DNA from: CAJGCS01 sp045589955
GTDB taxonomy: Bacteria; Bacillota_I; Bacilli_A; ML615J-28; CAG-313
Direction: 5' to 3'
Length of the DNA: 35,819 nt
NCBI GenBank assembly: GCA_045589955.1
Contig: JAZNQD010000019.1
Span: forward strand, 1 to 35,819
Of this stretch, positions 7,187-15,950 are shown piece by piece. Made by a program: the position numbers and the translations under genes. The first letter of the stretch is position 1. Each line of letters opens with the position of its first letter. The notes beneath the pieces are model-generated. The model was not told where the DNA came from, did no database searches, and was given only the letters and a program-made list of their open reading frames with translations.

Positions 7187-8569
7187 ATGAAATTAAGTGT
7201 AAAAGAATTATTTAGAAAAGGTAACGAATTTCTTGAACAAGAAGTAGTTGTTGAAGGATGGGTTAGATCAAACAGAAACCAAAAAGAATTTGGCTTTTTA
7301 AGCATAAACGATGGAACATTCTTTGAATGTTTACAAATTGTTTATGGAAAAGAACTTGTAAATTTTGAAGAAATTTCAAAATATCGTGTCGGAAGTTCAG
7401 TAACTGTAAAAGGCGTTGTCGTAAAATCACCAAACGCTAAACAACCGTTTGAAATTAAAGCGTGTGAAGTTGTTTTAGAAGGTGATGCACCAGAAGACTA
7501 TCCAATTCAACCAAAAAGACACACAAGAGAATTCTTAAGAGAAAAAGCTCATTTAAGAATGAGAACAAATTTATTTAATGCGGTATTCAGAATGCGTTCT
7601 AAATTAGCATTTGCTATCCACAAATTCTTTAATGAAAGAAACTTTGTGTATGTAAATGCTCCACTTATTACTGCAAATGATGGCGAAGGTGCTGGAGAAA
7701 TGTTCCAAGTTACTACTCTTGATTTAGAAAGAGTGGCAAAAGAAGGAAAAGTTGATTACTCAAAAGACTTCTTTGGTAAACCAGTAAGTTTAACTGTTAC
7801 AGGTCAATTAGAGGCTGAAGCATATGCGCTAGCATTTAAACAAGTTTATACTTTTGGCCCAACATTTAGAGCCGAAGTTTCTAACACAACAAGACACGCA
7901 TCTGAATTTTGGATGATTGAACCAGAAATTGCGTTTGCAGATTTAGAAGACGATATGCAATTAATCGAAGATATGGTTAAATATGTTGTTAGATATGCAT
8001 TAGAAGAATGTAAAGAAGAAATGGAATTCTTTGATAAGTTTGTTGCCCCAGGTAAAATCGCTCAATTACAAGCGTTACTTGATTCAAATGTTGCGCGCTG
8101 CACACACGAAGAAGCAATTACAATTTTAAGAGGTGCAATGGATCAATTTGAAAACGAACCAAAGTATGGTGAAGATTTATCAACAGAACACGAAAAATAT
8201 TTAACAGATGTTCATTTTAAAGCTCCAGTGTTTGTAACAAATTGGCCTAAAGAAATCAAAGCATTCTACATGCGTTTAAACGATGATAACAAAACTGTTG
8301 CAGCAGTAGACCTACTTGTCCCAGGAGCAGGTGAACTTGTAGGTGGCTCACAAAGAGAAGAACGTTTAGATATTTTGGTTGATAGAATGAACCAACTAAA
8401 AATGCAAACAGAACCTCTTGACTGGTATTTAGATTTAAGAAGATATGGTGGAGTTAAACATGCTGGATTTGGTCTTGGTTTTGAAAGATTAATCATGTAT
8501 GTTACAGGTATTGAAAATATTAGAGATGCAATTCCATTCCCTAGAACTCCTAGAAACTGTGAATTTTAA
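7187..8569 (+). CDS. asnS: Asparaginyl-tRNA synthetase
   Basis: 460 residues. It charges tRNA-Asn with asparagine using ATP (class IIb). An N-terminal OB-fold anticodon-binding domain (VVVEGWVRSNRNQKEFGFLS) leads into the catalytic domain with motif 2 around FRAEVSNTTRHASEFWMIEP and motif 3 GFGLGFERLIMYVTG. The C-terminus FPRTPRNCEF is typical of AsnRS and separates it from AspRS. The ATG follows a GGAGG site directly after the leader terminator. Its expression is set by the upstream T-box. Its presence suggests direct charging of tRNA-Asn. Confidence 0.97.
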   Translation: MKLSVKELFRKGNEFLEQEVVVEGWVRSNRNQKEFGFLSINDGTFFECLQIVYGKELVNFEEISKYRVGSSVTVKGVVVKSPNAKQPFEIKACEVVLEGDAPEDYPIQPKRHTREFLREKAHLRMRTNLFNAVFRMRSKLAFAIHKFFNERNFVYVNAPLITANDGEGAGEMFQVTTLDLERVAKEGKVDYSKDFFGKPVSLTVTGQLEAEAYALAFKQVYTFGPTFRAEVSNTTRHASEFWMIEPEIAFADLEDDMQLIEDMVKYVVRYALEECKEEMEFFDKFVAPGKIAQLQALLDSNVARCTHEEAITILRGAMDQFENEPKYGEDLSTEHEKYLTDVHFKAPVFVTNWPKEIKAFYMRLNDDNKTVAAVDLLVPGAGELVGGSQREERLDILVDRMNQLKMQTEPLDWYLDLRRYGGVKHAGFGLGFERLIMYVTGIENIRDAIPFPRTPRNCEF

Positions 8570-8578
8570 TAAAATAAA

Positions 8579-8608
8579 AAAAGCGCGATAATTCGCGCTT
8601 TTATTTTT
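8579..8608. terminator. Shared terminator between convergent genes
   Basis: AAAAGCGCGA (8579-8588) pairs perfectly with TCGCGCTTTT (8593-8602), loop TAAT, T-rich on both outer sides. It can end asnS rightward and the 8615-9745 gene leftward. Confidence 0.88.
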
Positions 8609-8614
8609 TAGTTA

Positions 8615-9745
8615 TTATTTTTGTTTTTTTCCTTTTTGAGTAGGTGCTTTTTCATCGATCCAAATCATATAGAATAATGTTGCTAAAACACCAGATAAAA
8701 CAAATGCGATGCCAGATGCAAGAGCAATTTTTGTCCATGTGTATTTTACAAATAAAGGAGATTTATGTAATACATTGTTATAACCTTTATCTGTATCACG
8801 TTTTTGCATTTCATCTATAGTAAGAATATTAGAAACTGTACCTTCAACTAGGTTTTTATAACCAGCTTCACCATCATCGTTAAGTAAGATAATGCTGAAT
8901 GTAGCACTTTCCATTTCATCGAAATATTCGTTGTTAGGATTTACACCAACAGATAAATTAAGTTTTTGTACTAGTGCTTCAGATTTTTCCATTTTGTCCG
9001 GATTTACAATAGCGTTTTTATCTCTTAAACTTGAAACAACATCAACACTTTTTTTAGCGTTAGTATAACCATAACTATATTTCATAACAGAAGGAGTGCC
9101 TGTATAGTCAGATTCATCTTCTAATTTAGCAAGCATTTCTTCAAGTGCTGCATCGCCTTCTTTTTCTTCGTCGTCGCTATAATCTGCTAAAGGTTTTGAA
9201 TTAACACCTTCAACAAATACAATTCTGATTCTTTCTTGAGCTTCGTTTGCAGATTCAATTTCCATCTTTGTGTAGTCCATATTATAGAAGAAGAACATGT
9301 ATTGCAAACTTGTAACAGTTTCGCCTTTTTCGTTTTGTGTTTCAGAAACGATTAGTTTAAGTTCAATGTCGAAGTAAGATTCAACGTTCATAACGTTGTT
9401 TTTATAAAAGTTGTTTACATTTCCATCTTCGTAAGAACCAAATTTTTCTTCTGTATATGCCTTTTTAGTATCTGGATCTCTATAAGATAAACCTAAATCT
9501 TGTTGAGAAGCAGCGTTAGAAACGTATGAGTATTCTAATTTAAGAACTTTATCTAAGTATTGTTCAAAAGGTAAATTCTTGTTTTCCTCAGTATTTTCAT
9601 CTAGGTACTTGTTTAAGAAAGCTTTATCAGTTTCACCATAGTAGAATGTTGTATATACACCAATTCCGCCTGTAACTAATATTACCATTAAAAGAGATAT
9701 ACAAAAAGGAATAATTTTAAATTTTCTTTTTTGTTTATTATTCAT
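8615..9745 (-). CDS. Unrecognised two-TM membrane protein with large extracytoplasmic domain
   Basis: 376 residues; family not recognised. A basic N-terminus precedes one TM (about 10-33). A roughly 300-residue acidic domain rich in D, E, N and Y follows, with no cysteine seen. A second TM (about 339-361) and a lysine-rich cytoplasmic tail ending GKKQK close it. The likely topology is both ends inside and the domain outside. The ATG follows an AGGAGG site, and a good reverse-strand promoter lies just upstream. It is the only gene right of the origin on the lagging strand, convergent with asnS and divergent from dnaX. Envelope maintenance or signalling is possible, but no function can be assigned. 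Confidence 0.85.
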   Translation of the reverse strand: MNNKQKRKFKIIPFCISLLMVILVTGGIGVYTTFYYGETDKAFLNKYLDENTEENKNLPFEQYLDKVLKLEYSYVSNAASQQDLGLSYRDPDTKKAYTEEKFGSYEDGNVNNFYKNNVMNVESYFDIELKLIVSETQNEKGETVTSLQYMFFFYNMDYTKMEIESANEAQERIRIVFVEGVNSKPLADYSDDEEKEGDAALEEMLAKLEDESDYTGTPSVMKYSYGYTNAKKSVDVVSSLRDKNAIVNPDKMEKSEALVQKLNLSVGVNPNNEYFDEMESATFSIILLNDDGEAGYKNLVEGTVSNILTIDEMQKRDTDKGYNNVLHKSPLFVKYTWTKIALASGIAFVLSGVLATLFYMIWIDEKAPTQKGKKQK

Positions 9746-9776
9746 TATTTTTATTTCCTCCTAAAAATCATTTACA

Positions 9777-9804
9777 ATTATATCAAATTTTGAAAAAAAG
9801 TCAA
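9777..9804 (-). promoter_or_regulatory. Promoter of the 8615-9745 gene
   Basis: On the reverse strand: TTGACT (9804-9799), 16 bases, TGA-TATAAT (hexamer 9782-9777), an extended -10. The start point would fall near 9770, just upstream of the AGGAGG site. Confidence 0.75.
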
Positions 9805-9820
9805 ACGTTTGAAATTATAA

Positions 9821-9934
9821 TATATATAATAAAGAGAGAGACATTTGATTAGTATAAATCAATTAGTTAATTTTTACTTAATTATTCTATTGTTAGTATA
9901 TGTTAAAATTAATTTATTATATATATAATAAAGA
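9821..9934. repeat. Duplicated AT-rich element in the divergent region
   Basis: The 15-mer TATATATAATAAAGA occurs at 9821-9835 and again at 9920-9934, 99 bases apart, each followed by a purine run. The stretch between is almost pure A and T and has no ORF. It may be chance in so AT-rich a genome, or paired binding sites. Confidence 0.4.
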
Positions 9935-9967
9935 AAAAGAAGGTTCTAAAAAATAATAGTAATTACT

Positions 9968-9995
9968 TTGAAAAAAAACGATTATATGGTATAAT
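9968..9995 (+). promoter_or_regulatory. dnaX operon promoter
   Basis: TTGAAA (9968-9973), 16 bases, TATAAT (9990-9995) preceded by TGG. The predicted start near 10002 leaves only a few bases before the ATG at 10005, which supports the later dnaX start at 10023. Confidence 0.8.
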
Positions 9996-10022
9996 ATAAA
10001 TAATATGAAAGGAAAGATAAAT

Positions 10023-12587
10023 ATGGCATATCAAGCATTGTATCGTAAATATCGTCCAACTAAATTTTCAGAAGTTGTTGGTCAAAAATATATTATTAAA
10101 ACTTTAAAGAATGCGGTAAGCGAAAACAGAGTAATGCACGCTTACTTATTTAGTGGGCCTAGGGGAATTGGTAAAACATCATTAGCTCGTATTTTTGCTC
10201 GCGCTGTTAACTGTTTAAACCCTCAAAATGGTGAACCATGTAATGAGTGCGCTAATTGTCGCGCAATTACAATTGAAGAAACCACTGATATTATTGAATT
10301 AGATGCTGCAAGCAATAACGGTGTAGAAGAAATTAGAAATATTTTAGAAAAAGTTAACTTCTTACCAAGCCAACTTAATAAGAAAGTGTATATCATTGAT
10401 GAAGTACATATGCTTAGTGGTGCCGCTTTTAATGCCTTATTAAAAACATTAGAAGAACCACCAGTACACGTAATGTTTATCTTAGCAACAACTGAACCAT
10501 ATAAAATTCCTGCCACTATCCTTTCTCGTTGTCAAAGATTTGATTATAAGAGAATATCTAATAAGGATATCGCAGAACAATTAAGAATGGTTGCAAGTCA
10601 AGAAGACATTAATATTAGTGATGAGGCGTTATATTGTATTGCTGAAGCGTCTGATGGTGGGATGCGTGATGCATTAAGTATTTTAGATCAAGTTAGCATT
10701 TATAATGTTGATAAAGTTACAGAAGAAGACGTTGACAATGTAACTGGTCGCGTTTCTGATACAGATATAATGAACTTAATCAAAGCTCTACATGAAGAAA
10801 ATGCATATGATGCATTAAATATTACTGATGAGATTTTAGAAAGCGGAAAAGAAGCTAGTAGTCTTATTAATTCACTTGTAAGATTCTGTCGTTCTTTATT
10901 ATTATATAAAAACGGTGCTTTAGAAGAATCAGGAAAAAGAGTGTATAGTTCACCTGAGTTTGTTAGATTATCAGAAGAAATGAGCGAAAACAAATTGTTC
11001 TATTTTATTGATGTTATGATTAATGCCCAAAATAAAATGAAACACGCAAATTCCCAAAAAGTATTCTTAGAAATTGCGCTATTAAAAATAGTTGATTCTG
11101 CAGAAAAAGATTTAGATTTATTAGGCAAAATTAAAGAATTGGAAAATAAGATTGGCTCAGGCGCAGGTTTTGGCTTAGATGCTAGTCCAGAAGCATTGAT
11201 CACACTAGACAATAAGATTAAGCGTCTTAATACAACGCTTGAAAAATATGATATTGTAGGATATAAAGAATTTGTTAACGCTAAACTTACTATGTTAGAA
11301 GAGGTAGCAGCAAAATTCTCAGCACTTCCTGATGATTTAAACAATCGTCTTGAAATGCTTGAAGAATATCAACAAGAAAATAAAGTCGATAATGTTATTA
11401 GTGGATTTGATGCTTCAGGTATTGATGAAAAGATTAATCAAAAGCTTCAAGAAGCTCTTGCTAAACAAGCAGAAGAAAAGCCTGTTGAACAACCGGTTGT
11501 CCCTGCTTCTATTAACAAAGAAGAGGTTGAAGCGATTGTTAAAACTATTATTAGCGAAAATACCTCAAAAGAAGTTCGAAGCGAAAATGTTCCTGCAACA
11601 TTTGATGGCGCATCAGTTGATCAAATCATTGAATTAATCTCTAATACAAACGACAATGTTTACCGTATTGAAGAAGATTTAAAGAAACAAATAGAAGAAG
11701 TTCAAGAAAATGCAGTTACTTCTAATACATTAGAAGATAAGATCAATGAAGTTAAAATGGTTTTAGACTCTGCAATTGATGAAGTTAATAGAGAAATTCA
11801 AGATTTACCTAAAGTTGATACTTCAGAAATTGAAGCAAATATTAAGGAACTTCAAGACGAAGTTAAAGACTTAAAAGAAGCAAGAATAGATAAGGTTGAA
11901 CCAACAAAAGAAGTTGTTTCAGAGGAGCCTAAGAAACGCGTTAGTCCATTTGAAATTGATCGCGACTCTATTGAGTTTAAGACAGTTCATGAAGAAAAAG
12001 CAGAAGCTAAACCAATTGTTAAAGAAGAGCCTAAACAAGAAGTTGTTAAACCAGTTGTAGAAGAAATTGATGAAACTGCTAAAATTTACGATGTTAAAAT
12101 TGTTGAAAGAATATTACATCAAGCTAGAGAAGCTGCTAATAGAGAAAGAAAAGCTGCTTTATTAGAAGGATGGAACAGACTTGAAGATAATGTAGGTAAT
12201 ATGCTTGCTCCTATTGCTCGATTATTAAAAGATGGTAAGATGACCGCAAATGGTACAAATGAATTATTAATTATTTATCCAAGTGCTGGTTTATGTAATC
12301 AACTTATGATGCCAAAAGCCCACGAAAATGCAAAACAAATCCTTAAAATAACATTTGGTAGAGATTATGATTTTATGGCTTTACCGGAAAATGTATGGCA
12401 AGAAAAGCGTTTAGAATATCATGGACAATATAGCATGGGTAATAGAACACCACGATTATCACCAATCAAAAACCCTGAATTAAAGATTATTATTACAAAT
12501 CCAGATTCAATAGTTTCTAAAAAAAGCCAATCAATGAGAAGAGCAGAAGAATTGTTTGGGTCTGATTTTGTGGAAAGAGAGAATTAG
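10023..12587 (+). CDS. dnaX: DNA polymerase III gamma/tau subunit, with long coiled-coil insertion
   Basis: 854 residues. It is the clamp-loader motor and organises the replisome. The start MAYQALYRKYRPTKF is canonical; an ATG six codons earlier lies at the transcription start and lacks a ribosome site, whereas AAAGGAAAG precedes 10023. AAA+ features: Walker A GPRGIGKT (45-52), zinc cysteines C64, C73, C76, C79, Walker B VYIIDEVHML, and SRC with the arginine finger. Residues about 370-695 are an E/K/V-rich, largely coiled-coil stretch. About 700-854 form a tau-like C-terminal domain. B. subtilis DnaX is about 563 residues, so the protein is roughly 290 longer. No frameshift site for a short form was recognised. 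ybaB follows after 2 bases. Confidence 0.95.
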   Translation: MAYQALYRKYRPTKFSEVVGQKYIIKTLKNAVSENRVMHAYLFSGPRGIGKTSLARIFARAVNCLNPQNGEPCNECANCRAITIEETTDIIELDAASNNGVEEIRNILEKVNFLPSQLNKKVYIIDEVHMLSGAAFNALLKTLEEPPVHVMFILATTEPYKIPATILSRCQRFDYKRISNKDIAEQLRMVASQEDINISDEALYCIAEASDGGMRDALSILDQVSIYNVDKVTEEDVDNVTGRVSDTDIMNLIKALHEENAYDALNITDEILESGKEASSLINSLVRFCRSLLLYKNGALEESGKRVYSSPEFVRLSEEMSENKLFYFIDVMINAQNKMKHANSQKVFLEIALLKIVDSAEKDLDLLGKIKELENKIGSGAGFGLDASPEALITLDNKIKRLNTTLEKYDIVGYKEFVNAKLTMLEEVAAKFSALPDDLNNRLEMLEEYQQENKVDNVISGFDASGIDEKINQKLQEALAKQAEEKPVEQPVVPASINKEEVEAIVKTIISENTSKEVRSENVPATFDGASVDQIIELISNTNDNVYRIEEDLKKQIEEVQENAVTSNTLEDKINEVKMVLDSAIDEVNREIQDLPKVDTSEIEANIKELQDEVKDLKEARIDKVEPTKEVVSEEPKKRVSPFEIDRDSIEFKTVHEEKAEAKPIVKEEPKQEVVKPVVEEIDETAKIYDVKIVERILHQAREAANRERKAALLEGWNRLEDNVGNMLAPIARLLKDGKMTANGTNELLIIYPSAGLCNQLMMPKAHENAKQILKITFGRDYDFMALPENVWQEKRLEYHGQYSMGNRTPRLSPIKNPELKIIITNPDSIVSKKSQSMRRAEELFGSDFVEREN

Positions 12588-12589
12588 TT

Positions 12590-12898
12590 ATGAACAAACA
12601 AGCAATGTTAAGAATTAAAAAACTTCAACAAGAAATGATTCAAACTCAAAAAGAAATTGAAGAAACAGAATTTCAAGCAACTTCTGGACCAGTTACTTTG
12701 GTAATGCTTGGAAAAAAAGAAATTAAAAGTGTTACTATTGATAAAGAATTTGAGTTCGAAGATAAAGATGATTATGAAATGATTGAAGACACAATTGTTG
12801 CTTTATCACGTCAATTAAATAAAGAAATTGAAGAATACACCGAAGAAAAGATGAGTAAATATACATCAATGTTTGGTGGTATGGGCGGCTTATTCTAA
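12590..12898 (+). CDS. ybaB: Nucleoid-associated protein YbaB/EbfC
   Basis: 102 residues, the family length. YbaB/EbfC is a small dimeric DNA-binding protein. The N-terminal helix is rich in K, Q and E (KKLQQEMIQTQKEIEETEFQ), followed by the characteristic strand GPVTLVMLGKKEIKSVTIDKE, a second helical region, and a glycine/methionine-rich end MFGGMGGLF. It sits between dnaX and recR, the conserved order in nearly all Firmicutes (yaaK in B. subtilis). The ribosome site (AGAGAG) is weak; coupling to dnaX translation is likely because only two bases separate stop and start. Confidence 0.95.
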   Translation: MNKQAMLRIKKLQQEMIQTQKEIEETEFQATSGPVTLVMLGKKEIKSVTIDKEFEFEDKDDYEMIEDTIVALSRQLNKEIEEYTEEKMSKYTSMFGGMGGLF

Positions 12899-12899
12899 A

Positions 12900-13502
12900 A
12901 TGAACGAACCTGTTTTCTTAGAAAAACTGATTAGTTATTTTGAAAAGCTTCCCGGCGTTGGCAAAAAAACAGCTTCAAGATATGCTTATTATGTGATTGA
13001 AAAATTATCTGATGATCAGGTGATAGAGTTCGCAAACGCCCTTACAGAAACGAAGAATTCTGTTGTTCATTGTTCTTGTTGTGGTATGTTAACAAACAAG
13101 GAAACCTGTGATATATGTGCAAGTACATATCGAAACAAAAAGCAAGTGATGGTTGTCAAAGATACAAAAGATGTTATTGCAATCGAAAAGACCAATCAGT
13201 ATAATGGTTTATACCATGTTTTAGGTGGTTTAATTACACCTCTTGAAGGCGTAGGGCCAGATGAGTTAAATATTAATTCTTTGGGGAAAAGAATAGAAGA
13301 GGGTATTGAAGAAATTATACTTGCAACACCATTTACTCCTCAAGGAGAAATGACAGCCTTATACGTTGAAAAATTCTATAAAGACACACCTATTAAAATG
13401 TCAAGAATTGGCTTTGGTTTGCCTGCCGGCGGGGATATTGAATATGTTGATGAACTAACTTTAAAAAGAGCTTTAGAAGCAAGAATAGAAACCAAAAAAT
13501 AA
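12900..13502 (+). CDS. recR: Recombination mediator RecR
   Basis: 200 residues, normal length. With RecO and RecF it helps load RecA onto SSB-coated DNA. A helix-hairpin-helix (KLPGVGKKTASRYAYYV) leads to a C4 zinc finger (CSCCGMLTNKETCDIC) and a Toprim domain (VMVVKDTKDVIAIEKT, HVLGGLITPLEGVGPDE). An ATG at 12873 is in frame but inside ybaB. The ATG at 12900, one base after the ybaB stop, gives the expected N-terminus NEPVFLEKLISYFEKLPGVG. Third and last gene of the dnaX operon; a strong hairpin follows. Confidence 0.96.
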   Translation: MNEPVFLEKLISYFEKLPGVGKKTASRYAYYVIEKLSDDQVIEFANALTETKNSVVHCSCCGMLTNKETCDICASTYRNKKQVMVVKDTKDVIAIEKTNQYNGLYHVLGGLITPLEGVGPDELNINSLGKRIEEGIEEIILATPFTPQGEMTALYVEKFYKDTPIKMSRIGFGLPAGGDIEYVDELTLKRALEARIETKK

Positions 13503-13509
13503 TCAATTT

Positions 13510-13545
13510 AAACCACACACAAGAAGTTTCTTGTGTGTGGTTTTT
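13510..13545 (+). terminator. Terminator after recR
   Basis: AAACCACACACAAG (13510-13523) pairs perfectly with CTTGTGTGTGGTTT (13530-13543) around a short loop, followed by T residues. It ends the dnaX-ybaB-recR transcript. Confidence 0.92.
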
Positions 13546-13663
13546 ATACTATAAAAAGAAAAAATAGAAAAAATAAAAATGAATTATAAGCGCTGAAAGG
13601 TAGGAAAAATTCGCAGAGTAAACATCTAGTTAAAAATTATATAAAAAATCCTTTGAAAAAAAG

Positions 13664-13688
13664 GCAAATAAATAATTTGCAAATAAAT
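13664..13688. promoter_or_regulatory. Operator-like repeats over the transporter promoter -35
   Basis: CAAATAAAT occurs twice in direct orientation (13665-13673 and 13680-13688), and GCAAAT (13664-13669) with ATTTGC (13675-13680) forms an inverted repeat. Both overlap the -35 hexamer, a place where a repressor would block polymerase. No regulator gene is adjacent. Confidence 0.4.
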
Positions 13689-13705
13689 GTCGTTTATGGT
13701 ATAAT
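13677..13705 (+). promoter_or_regulatory. Promoter of the ABC importer/nuclease operon
   Basis: TTGCAA (13677-13682), 17 bases, TATAAT (13700-13705) preceded by TGG. It is the only clear promoter before the six-gene run that ends at 23833. Confidence 0.82.
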
Positions 13706-13763
13706 ACAAACGAGAATGAAACCAAAAAAATATTACGAAAGTAGTTACAGGAGGTAAGGATTT

Positions 13764-14822
13764 ATGGACATTCGTTTAGTTAATTTAACTAAAATTTTTG
13801 CTGATAAGAATTCCGAAGTTCGTGCAGTTGATAATTTGTCAATTAACATTCCTTCAGGAAAACTTATTGGTTTATTAGGCCCTTCAGGTTGTGGTAAATC
13901 TACAACTCTTTACATGATTTCTGGGCTAATGGAACCAAGTTCTGGACAAATCTTCTTTGGTGATGAAGATGTTACTGATTTACCAGCTGAAAAAAGAGGA
14001 ATTGGACTTGTATTTCAAAACTATGCGTTATACCCACATATGACAATTAGACAAAACATTTTATTCCCACTTCAAAATATGAAGTTAACAAAAGAAGAAG
14101 CTTACAATAGAATGCATAAATATGCTAAGCTTGTTGGGATTGAAGAACTTTTAAATCGTAAACCAAAACAATTATCAGGGGGACAACAACAACGTGTTGC
14201 TATTGCTCGTGCCCTTGTAAAAGAACCAAAAGTTCTTCTACTAGATGAACCGCTTTCTAACTTAGATGCTCGTTTACGTCTTCAAACTCGTGAAGAAATT
14301 AAACGTATTCAAAGAGAAACTGGTATCACAACTATTTTCGTAACACACGACCAAGAAGAAGCAATGAGTATTTCAGATGAAATCGTTGTTATGAAATTCG
14401 GGGTTATGCAACAATTAGGTCAACCTCAATATGTTTATGATAACCCAGAAAATCAATTCGTTGCAAAATTCTTAGGTACTCCACCAATTAACATTTTTAA
14501 CGGATATGTTTCAAATAAAAAATTATACATTGGCAGAGAAGCAATTCAAGATATCGATTTAGAAAATCAAGAAGTTACAATTGGTATTAGACCAGAAGGT
14601 ATCGAAATTTGTGAAGATGGTTGTTTAACAATCAATGTACTTCAAGTTGAAAATATCGGTCGTGATAAATCAATTGTTGCTAAGAATCCTTTTTCTGAAA
14701 AAGAAACTGTTCGATTTATCGTTGATTCAGATTGCCAAGTTGAAGAAAATACAACAGTTCACGTGAATATAAAACCACACAAATCTCACGTTTTCCATAG
14801 AGTAACAGAAGAGAGATTATAA
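13764..14822 (+). CDS. ABC importer ATPase, CUT1 (UgpC/MsmK/MalK-like)
   Basis: 352 residues. It hydrolyses ATP to power import through the two permeases that follow. Visible: Walker A GPSGCGKST (about 39-47), Q-loop VFQNYALYPHMT, ABC signature LSGGQQQR, Walker B VLLLDEPLSNLD, switch His in FVTHDQEEA, and a C-terminal TOBE-type domain (about 240-352). This length and the TOBE domain mark the MalK/UgpC/MsmX class, which energises importers for sugars, glycerol-3-phosphate and some other solutes. A GGAGG site precedes the ATG. In this class one ATPase can serve several importers, so its partner set may be wider than this operon. Confidence 0.92.
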   Translation: MDIRLVNLTKIFADKNSEVRAVDNLSINIPSGKLIGLLGPSGCGKSTTLYMISGLMEPSSGQIFFGDEDVTDLPAEKRGIGLVFQNYALYPHMTIRQNILFPLQNMKLTKEEAYNRMHKYAKLVGIEELLNRKPKQLSGGQQQRVAIARALVKEPKVLLLDEPLSNLDARLRLQTREEIKRIQRETGITTIFVTHDQEEAMSISDEIVVMKFGVMQQLGQPQYVYDNPENQFVAKFLGTPPINIFNGYVSNKKLYIGREAIQDIDLENQEVTIGIRPEGIEICEDGCLTINVLQVENIGRDKSIVAKNPFSEKETVRFIVDSDCQVEENTTVHVNIKPHKSHVFHRVTEERL

Positions 14823-14826
14823 TTGT

Positions 14827-15936
14827 ATGGTTGAAGGAAAACCCATAAAAAACTTTTTTAGGGCAATGCTATATCTTTCACCTGCGTTGATATTCCTTGC
14901 AATATTTACTTTTTACCCATTATTTAACACATTCATCATTTCTTTTAGAGAAAAATATGAATACATGCAAGGTATTCACCAAGGGATTGGGTTTGAAAAC
15001 TATAAAGCTTTATTAAAAGCTTCATATTTTGGCCCTGCACTTTTAAACACAATGATTATTGTTTTCGTGTCAGTTCCTCTTTCACTAATTCTTTCATTGT
15101 TAATTTCGGTAGCATTAAACTCTATTAAAAGTTTCAAGAAAATATTACAAACTGTTTTCTTCTTACCTTACGTAACAAATACTATTGCCATTGGTATGGT
15201 ATTTGCGGTAATGTTTGAAAGTAAACAAGGTTTAGTTAATGCCTTTATCAAAATGTGTGGTAGCGAAGGTATTAACTGGTTAGGTGCACCTAAATTAGGT
15301 ACAGGTAGTAATCTTGTGTTATTGTTTGAATGGTTTGACATTAATAAAATAGCTGATACAGCCGCAGTATTTGAACAAAATCTAATTCAAGCAATTGGCA
15401 ACACAGGAATTATGAGTGTTGAAAAATTAACATCTCTTTCTGAGTATGTTGGTATTAGTGTTTTATTTGATAAAATTGACTTTATAACACCTCAATATCT
15501 AACAGCGTTGACGGTCTTAATGGTTTATATCATTTGGAATTCATTGCCGTTTAAAATATTGATTTTGTTAAGTTCATTACAAAGTATTGATAAACAATAT
15601 TACCAAGCAGCAAAAATTGATGGTGCATCAAAGATTAAGACATTTATGAATATTACTGTTCCATTTGTTTCACCACAATTAGTATACTTGATGATTACAT
15701 CATTTATTGGTGCTTGGAAAGAATATTCTGCAATTGATGCGATCTTCGGTACTGGTGGCGGTATCAATGGTAAAGATAACATGGCTACAGTTGTATGGCA
15801 CATTTATCGTTTCATCAACAGTAGTATGAGTGGACAAATGGGATATGCTGCTGCATTCGCGGTCATTCTATTTGTAATCATTCTGTTATTTACAGCTCTT
15901 AACCGTTACATTAGTAACAAGAAAGTTCACTATTAG
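14827..15936 (+). CDS. ABC importer permease, MalF/UgpA type
   Basis: 369 residues. One half of the membrane channel. Six TMs are visible (first about 13-38, last about 340-362), with the ATPase-docking EAA loop YYQAAKIDGASKIKTFM near residue 258. Typical CUT1 permeases of this type are about 290-310 residues. The excess lies between TM3 and TM4 (about residues 135-228), an extracytoplasmic loop with an LGTGSN turn and mixed helices. It may contact the binding protein, as the large loop of MalF does. The start is a lone ATG four bases after the ATPase stop, with only a weak AGAGAG ribosome site. The next gene's AGGAGG overlaps its stop codon. Confidence 0.9.
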   Translation: MVEGKPIKNFFRAMLYLSPALIFLAIFTFYPLFNTFIISFREKYEYMQGIHQGIGFENYKALLKASYFGPALLNTMIIVFVSVPLSLILSLLISVALNSIKSFKKILQTVFFLPYVTNTIAIGMVFAVMFESKQGLVNAFIKMCGSEGINWLGAPKLGTGSNLVLLFEWFDINKIADTAAVFEQNLIQAIGNTGIMSVEKLTSLSEYVGISVLFDKIDFITPQYLTALTVLMVYIIWNSLPFKILILLSSLQSIDKQYYQAAKIDGASKIKTFMNITVPFVSPQLVYLMITSFIGAWKEYSAIDAIFGTGGGINGKDNMATVVWHIYRFINSSMSGQMGYAAAFAVILFVIILLFTALNRYISNKKVHY

Positions 15937-15950
15937 GAGGTTAAAGAGAT

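Noticed and set aside
10005..10022. Earlier ATG for dnaX adding six residues.
   Set aside because: It lies at the predicted transcription start with no ribosome site; the family N-terminus begins at 10023.
10023..12587. Programmed frameshift in dnaX producing a short gamma form.
   Set aside because: No A-AAA-AAG-type slippery run with a following hairpin was found near the end of the clamp-loader core.
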